From Chitinophaga silvatica (GTDB taxonomy: Bacteria; Bacteroidota; Bacteroidia; Chitinophagales; Chitinophagaceae), in contig NZ_QPMM01000003.1 in the NCBI RefSeq assembly GCF_003419895.1, positions 295,708-359,707 of the forward strand: a stretch of 64,000 nucleotides of DNA. Reading direction: 5' to 3'. Within the stretch, counting starts at the first letter, position 1. Each line of letters opens with the position of its first letter. The translations under genes were made by a program, and so were the position numbers. Of this stretch, positions 61,442 to 64,000 are shown in pieces. Below the pieces are notes generated by a model. It made no database searches. It was not told the origin of the DNA and saw nothing but the letters and a program-made list of their open reading frames with translations.

Positions 61442-63493
61442 TTATTTTATATTTAAAATAAATGCTCCTTTTTCATTCATATCATAATATGTCTGATTAC
61501 TGTGCAGGCAATCTTTCTTCCACTGCTCTACCATATATCTTTTATTAAAAGCAGTTATTATTAGGGTTTGAAAATCGTATAGCCTGTTGAGTTGGTATAA
61601 TGAGGCTTTAGTATTGTTGGTAACAATCAGATAATCGGCCTTCCATCTGTGTTTGCTGCAGGCAATAGGTAAAGTATCAATGATTACAATGGTTTTGTTA
61701 CAAAAACTTAAATGCCTCCTGTAAATCGTAGCGCTACGGCCCGAAGTAGCATGGTAGTAAGACCTGGTAGCCTGTAAGACACTGCTATCTGAGTCGGAAA
61801 ATCCATTTACCATATCTCCATAAATACAATCAACCGCTGTTTGTTTGGGGAGGTTATAGACTATTAATATTCTCTGTTTTCTTGTATAATAGATATTGTA
61901 TGCCTTAACCAAAAATATTAGCCAGCTACATAAAAGCATCCAGTATAAACCTGGTCGCCATTGTTTTAACCGCCATAGTAAAAGAAAAGCAATGAGCAGG
62001 TATAACAACCATGCCTGAATGAAATTACAGTGTATATTATAAACTGAAGCTCCTGGCAATTTAGCCAGCCACGCAACAAATACATTCATCAAATGAATCA
62101 GGAACCATAGCCCCTTGCCCACCCAATAAGGAATTAAAGGGAATGAGGCGGTTAGTAGTAAAATTATTTCTCCGTAAATCGCAATTGTAGAAAGTGGTAT
62201 AGTAATCAGGTTGGCAATAAGGAAATAATTGGGAAACTGATGGAAACAGAATAAGGATAAAGGAGTTGTGAATAGTTGGGCTGCTAAGGAAATAGCCACT
62301 GATTGCCAGATCAGATCAATCCATTTGTTTTTTATTTTGATAGATTGATAGAGAGGTTGATAAACGATTAAAATGCCCGCCACTGCCAGGTAAGAGAGCT
62401 GAAACCCCAAATCAGACAGTAAGTATGGATCATAAGAAAGCAGCAGAAAAGCCGAAGCGATGAATGCGTTAAAGCTATTGCTGTATTGTTTGATCACAAA
62501 TTTTCCAATAACCAGCATAGTGGCCATTACAACAGCTCTCAGTACGGAAGCAGAGGCACCAGTCAATAACGCGAAAGCCCAGAGTACACTAAGGATAATT
62601 GCCGCCTGAAGCAACATAAATAATTTTCGTTTAGGCAGCACCTTTAGGATCGCCAATAAGCTGCTATAGAGCAGGGCCAGGTGCATCCCTGATATGGCAA
62701 TAATGTGAACGATGCCTGTGGTTGAGTAATCGCTTACAACCTGTTTATCCAAATCCTGCTTGTATCCTATTAGCAAAGCCTCAGCCATTCCGGCTTCTGG
62801 CCCCTCTCCCATGTATTTCCTGAATTGTTGAACACAATATTCGGTAGCGTTATTCAACCAGTTATAAGATGATTGTGATTTAAGAGCAATAATTTTGGAT
62901 TTATATAAAGAAGCCTGATAAAATAATTGCTGGTTGGCTGCGAATTCCTGATAATTAAAACTGCCCGGGTTGCCGGAATACTTAATCAATTGCGGTTGCA
63001 AATTGGTGATAAAACGACTGCCGGTTTGCAGATTCATGGTTTTAGGCCAGTAAAGGATGATTTTACCAATTGTAAATTTCCACTCAGGAGGGGCGAACAC
63101 GGCTTTAATGGTAGCCAACCCTCTGAAAGTGTTCTTCTTCTCTTCAAAAGAAGATATTTCAACCAGGCATAAGGAGGTTGGAGATAGAAAATGACCGAAG
63201 TAGGAGGAAGAATGGCGAAGATCTACCTTGTAGGTGATCCAATATCCATTTGAAAACATGAGAAAATAAACCAACAATCCTGTAAGCCATGAAGAAAATT
63301 GGGCCCTAAATATTGGCAGAATTTGCAGGTATAGCAATAATAATATGCAAATAAAAAAAAGCGTGTAAACAAAAAAGATGTTGGCAGAGTATGCTTTTCC
63401 TACAATAACACCCACCACCATTGGAGTAATAATCCGTAAAAAAGGTTGCCGTTTCCAACGGGTTAAAATAGGTTCTATCTTCTCAAACTGCAT
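61442..63493 (-). CDS. comEC: ComEC/Rec2-family membrane protein
   Basis: 683 aa with many hydrophobic segments. The competence core has GIVHIIAISGMHLALLYSSL and LTGASASVLRAVVMATMLVI, the latter characteristic of the DNA-translocation channel. The C-terminal part (from about 550) has no recognisable metallo-beta-lactamase metal motif, so it may be a degenerate or shortened version of that domain. In this family it takes up single-stranded DNA during transformation. No other competence gene is next to it. Confidence 0.9.
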   Translation of the reverse strand: MQFEKIEPILTRWKRQPFLRIITPMVVGVIVGKAYSANIFFVYTLFFICILLLLYLQILPIFRAQFSSWLTGLLVYFLMFSNGYWITYKVDLRHSSSYFGHFLSPTSLCLVEISSFEEKKNTFRGLATIKAVFAPPEWKFTIGKIILYWPKTMNLQTGSRFITNLQPQLIKYSGNPGSFNYQEFAANQQLFYQASLYKSKIIALKSQSSYNWLNNATEYCVQQFRKYMGEGPEAGMAEALLIGYKQDLDKQVVSDYSTTGIVHIIAISGMHLALLYSSLLAILKVLPKRKLFMLLQAAIILSVLWAFALLTGASASVLRAVVMATMLVIGKFVIKQYSNSFNAFIASAFLLLSYDPYLLSDLGFQLSYLAVAGILIVYQPLYQSIKIKNKWIDLIWQSVAISLAAQLFTTPLSLFCFHQFPNYFLIANLITIPLSTIAIYGEIILLLTASFPLIPYWVGKGLWFLIHLMNVFVAWLAKLPGASVYNIHCNFIQAWLLYLLIAFLLLWRLKQWRPGLYWMLLCSWLIFLVKAYNIYYTRKQRILIVYNLPKQTAVDCIYGDMVNGFSDSDSSVLQATRSYYHATSGRSATIYRRHLSFCNKTIVIIDTLPIACSKHRWKADYLIVTNNTKASLYQLNRLYDFQTLIITAFNKRYMVEQWKKDCLHSNQTYYDMNEKGAFILNIK

Positions 63494-63838
63494 GAAAAAT
63501 GGGTTAACTTATGACAGTTGGAAGATAGAGTAAGCAGAGTGTTTAAACGTTTTGAGAATGTTAATAATGATATCTTTTTGAGAAATAATATTTTTATATG
63601 AACACTTGGAAACTTGCGTAAAAATCTTAAAATCTCATTAACTTTCAATTTAATAACATATTTTTAATATATTAAAAATCAATAATTAAAATATTAAAAA
63701 TTCATTCATCTGTTATTAATTAGTTAACATCTCTTTTAAATATAATATTATTTGTAAACTGCATTACCGGTCACGCTATATGGATTGTATCAAGATTCAA
63801 TAGTCGTGTCTTTAATGGTTATTTTGAGGGAAAAGAAG
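63494..63838. other. AT-rich intergenic region before an orphan terminator
   Basis: About 345 bp, very AT-rich from 63600 to 63750, with no ORF on either strand. It holds the comEC upstream region. A plus-strand transcript could end at the hairpin at 63839-63860, but no gene is visible. Confidence 0.4.
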
Positions 63839-63860
63839 GAGCCTGATCTTTATCAGGCTC
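63839..63860 (+). terminator. Orphan intrinsic terminator
   Basis: A perfect 9-bp stem (GAGCCTGAT / ATCAGGCTC) with a CTTT loop, followed by TGTTTATTTA. No plus-strand gene is seen upstream in the window. Confidence 0.6.
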
Positions 63861-63895
63861 TGTTTATTTATGGATATTAATTGCAGTTTTTGCAG

Positions 63896-64000
63896 TTTCT
63901 CGCAGAGGCCTGTAAGGAGGCAAAGGATTTATAGTTGTTTGTTGTTTCTCGCAGAGTCTTGTAAGGAGGCAAAGGATTTATAGTTGTTTGTTGTTTCTCG
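63896..64000. repeat. 49-bp tandem direct repeat, running off the window
   Basis: The unit, beginning TTTCTCGCAGAG and containing GTAAGGAGGCAAAGGATTT, recurs at 63896, 63945 and 63994 with a period of exactly 49 bp. The copies differ at a few positions (GGCC against GTCTT) and a third copy starts at the edge. Its words match those of inverted repeat B. Confidence 0.85.

Noticed and set aside
63896..64000. CRISPR array
   Set aside because: The repeated 49-bp units follow one another without unique spacers and no cas gene is present.

Overview
The window looks like a chromosomal segment of a Bacteroidota member, most likely of the Chitinophaga/Chitinophagaceae type. This is an inference. It rests on the gldE-gldD gliding-motility pair behind mutY and ssb, several promoter -7 boxes of the form TAnnTTTG, the near absence of Shine-Dalgarno sequences, FtsX-like permeases of about 790 residues, and an ECF sigma factor paired with an anti-sigma/TonB-like protein. 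No tRNA, rRNA, CRISPR array, prophage or insertion sequence was recognised.

Layout. 1-3.9 kb: a Ku-LigD end-joining operon (LigD runs off the left edge), a small conserved protein, a YciE/YciF ferritin-like protein and a proline-rich small protein. 4.2-11.4 kb: a signalling island with a CHASE3 histidine kinase, a REC-PAS-kinase hybrid, a sigma-54 activator and a stand-alone receiver whose gene overlaps a two-domain glycosyltransferase gene. 11.7-13.2 kb: a small hypothetical gene and gpsA.

13.3-38.7 kb is the most striking part. It is a one-directional transporter block with the order adaptor, ATPase, seven consecutive full-length FtsX/MacB-like permeases, ATPase, TolC-like outer membrane factor, adaptor. 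Divergent from it lie an NtrC-type activator and its histidine kinase. The 225-bp divergent region holds a sigma-54-like -24/-12 element facing the transporter operon and two 16-bp inverted repeats 21 bp apart that look like activator sites. A strong terminator-like hairpin sits inside the permease array, between the fourth and fifth permeases.

38.7-51.8 kb is mostly housekeeping: a YhhN-like membrane protein, nadB, a lipid A type acyltransferase, a BON lipoprotein, an MBL-rhodanese protein with an ArsR regulator, tsaB, a 3HCDH-like protein, ridA, an L,D-transpeptidase, RNase G, a 31-codon AURKAIP1/COX24-type ribosomal-protein gene, a TPR protein and HU. 52.0-57.9 kb: mutY-ssb-gldE-gldD, a DUF3109 protein and lutB. 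57.9-63.5 kb: an anti-sigma/TonB fusion with its ECF sigma factor, purH and a comEC-like gene.

Intergenic DNA carries a family of related repeats: two long inverted repeats (about 42.5 and 46.7 kb), a shorter relative near 13.2 kb and a 49-bp tandem repeat running off the right edge. All carry variants of the same CGCAGAG/CGCAAAG and AAGGAT words. Family assignments were made by reading the sequence; no database search was run.
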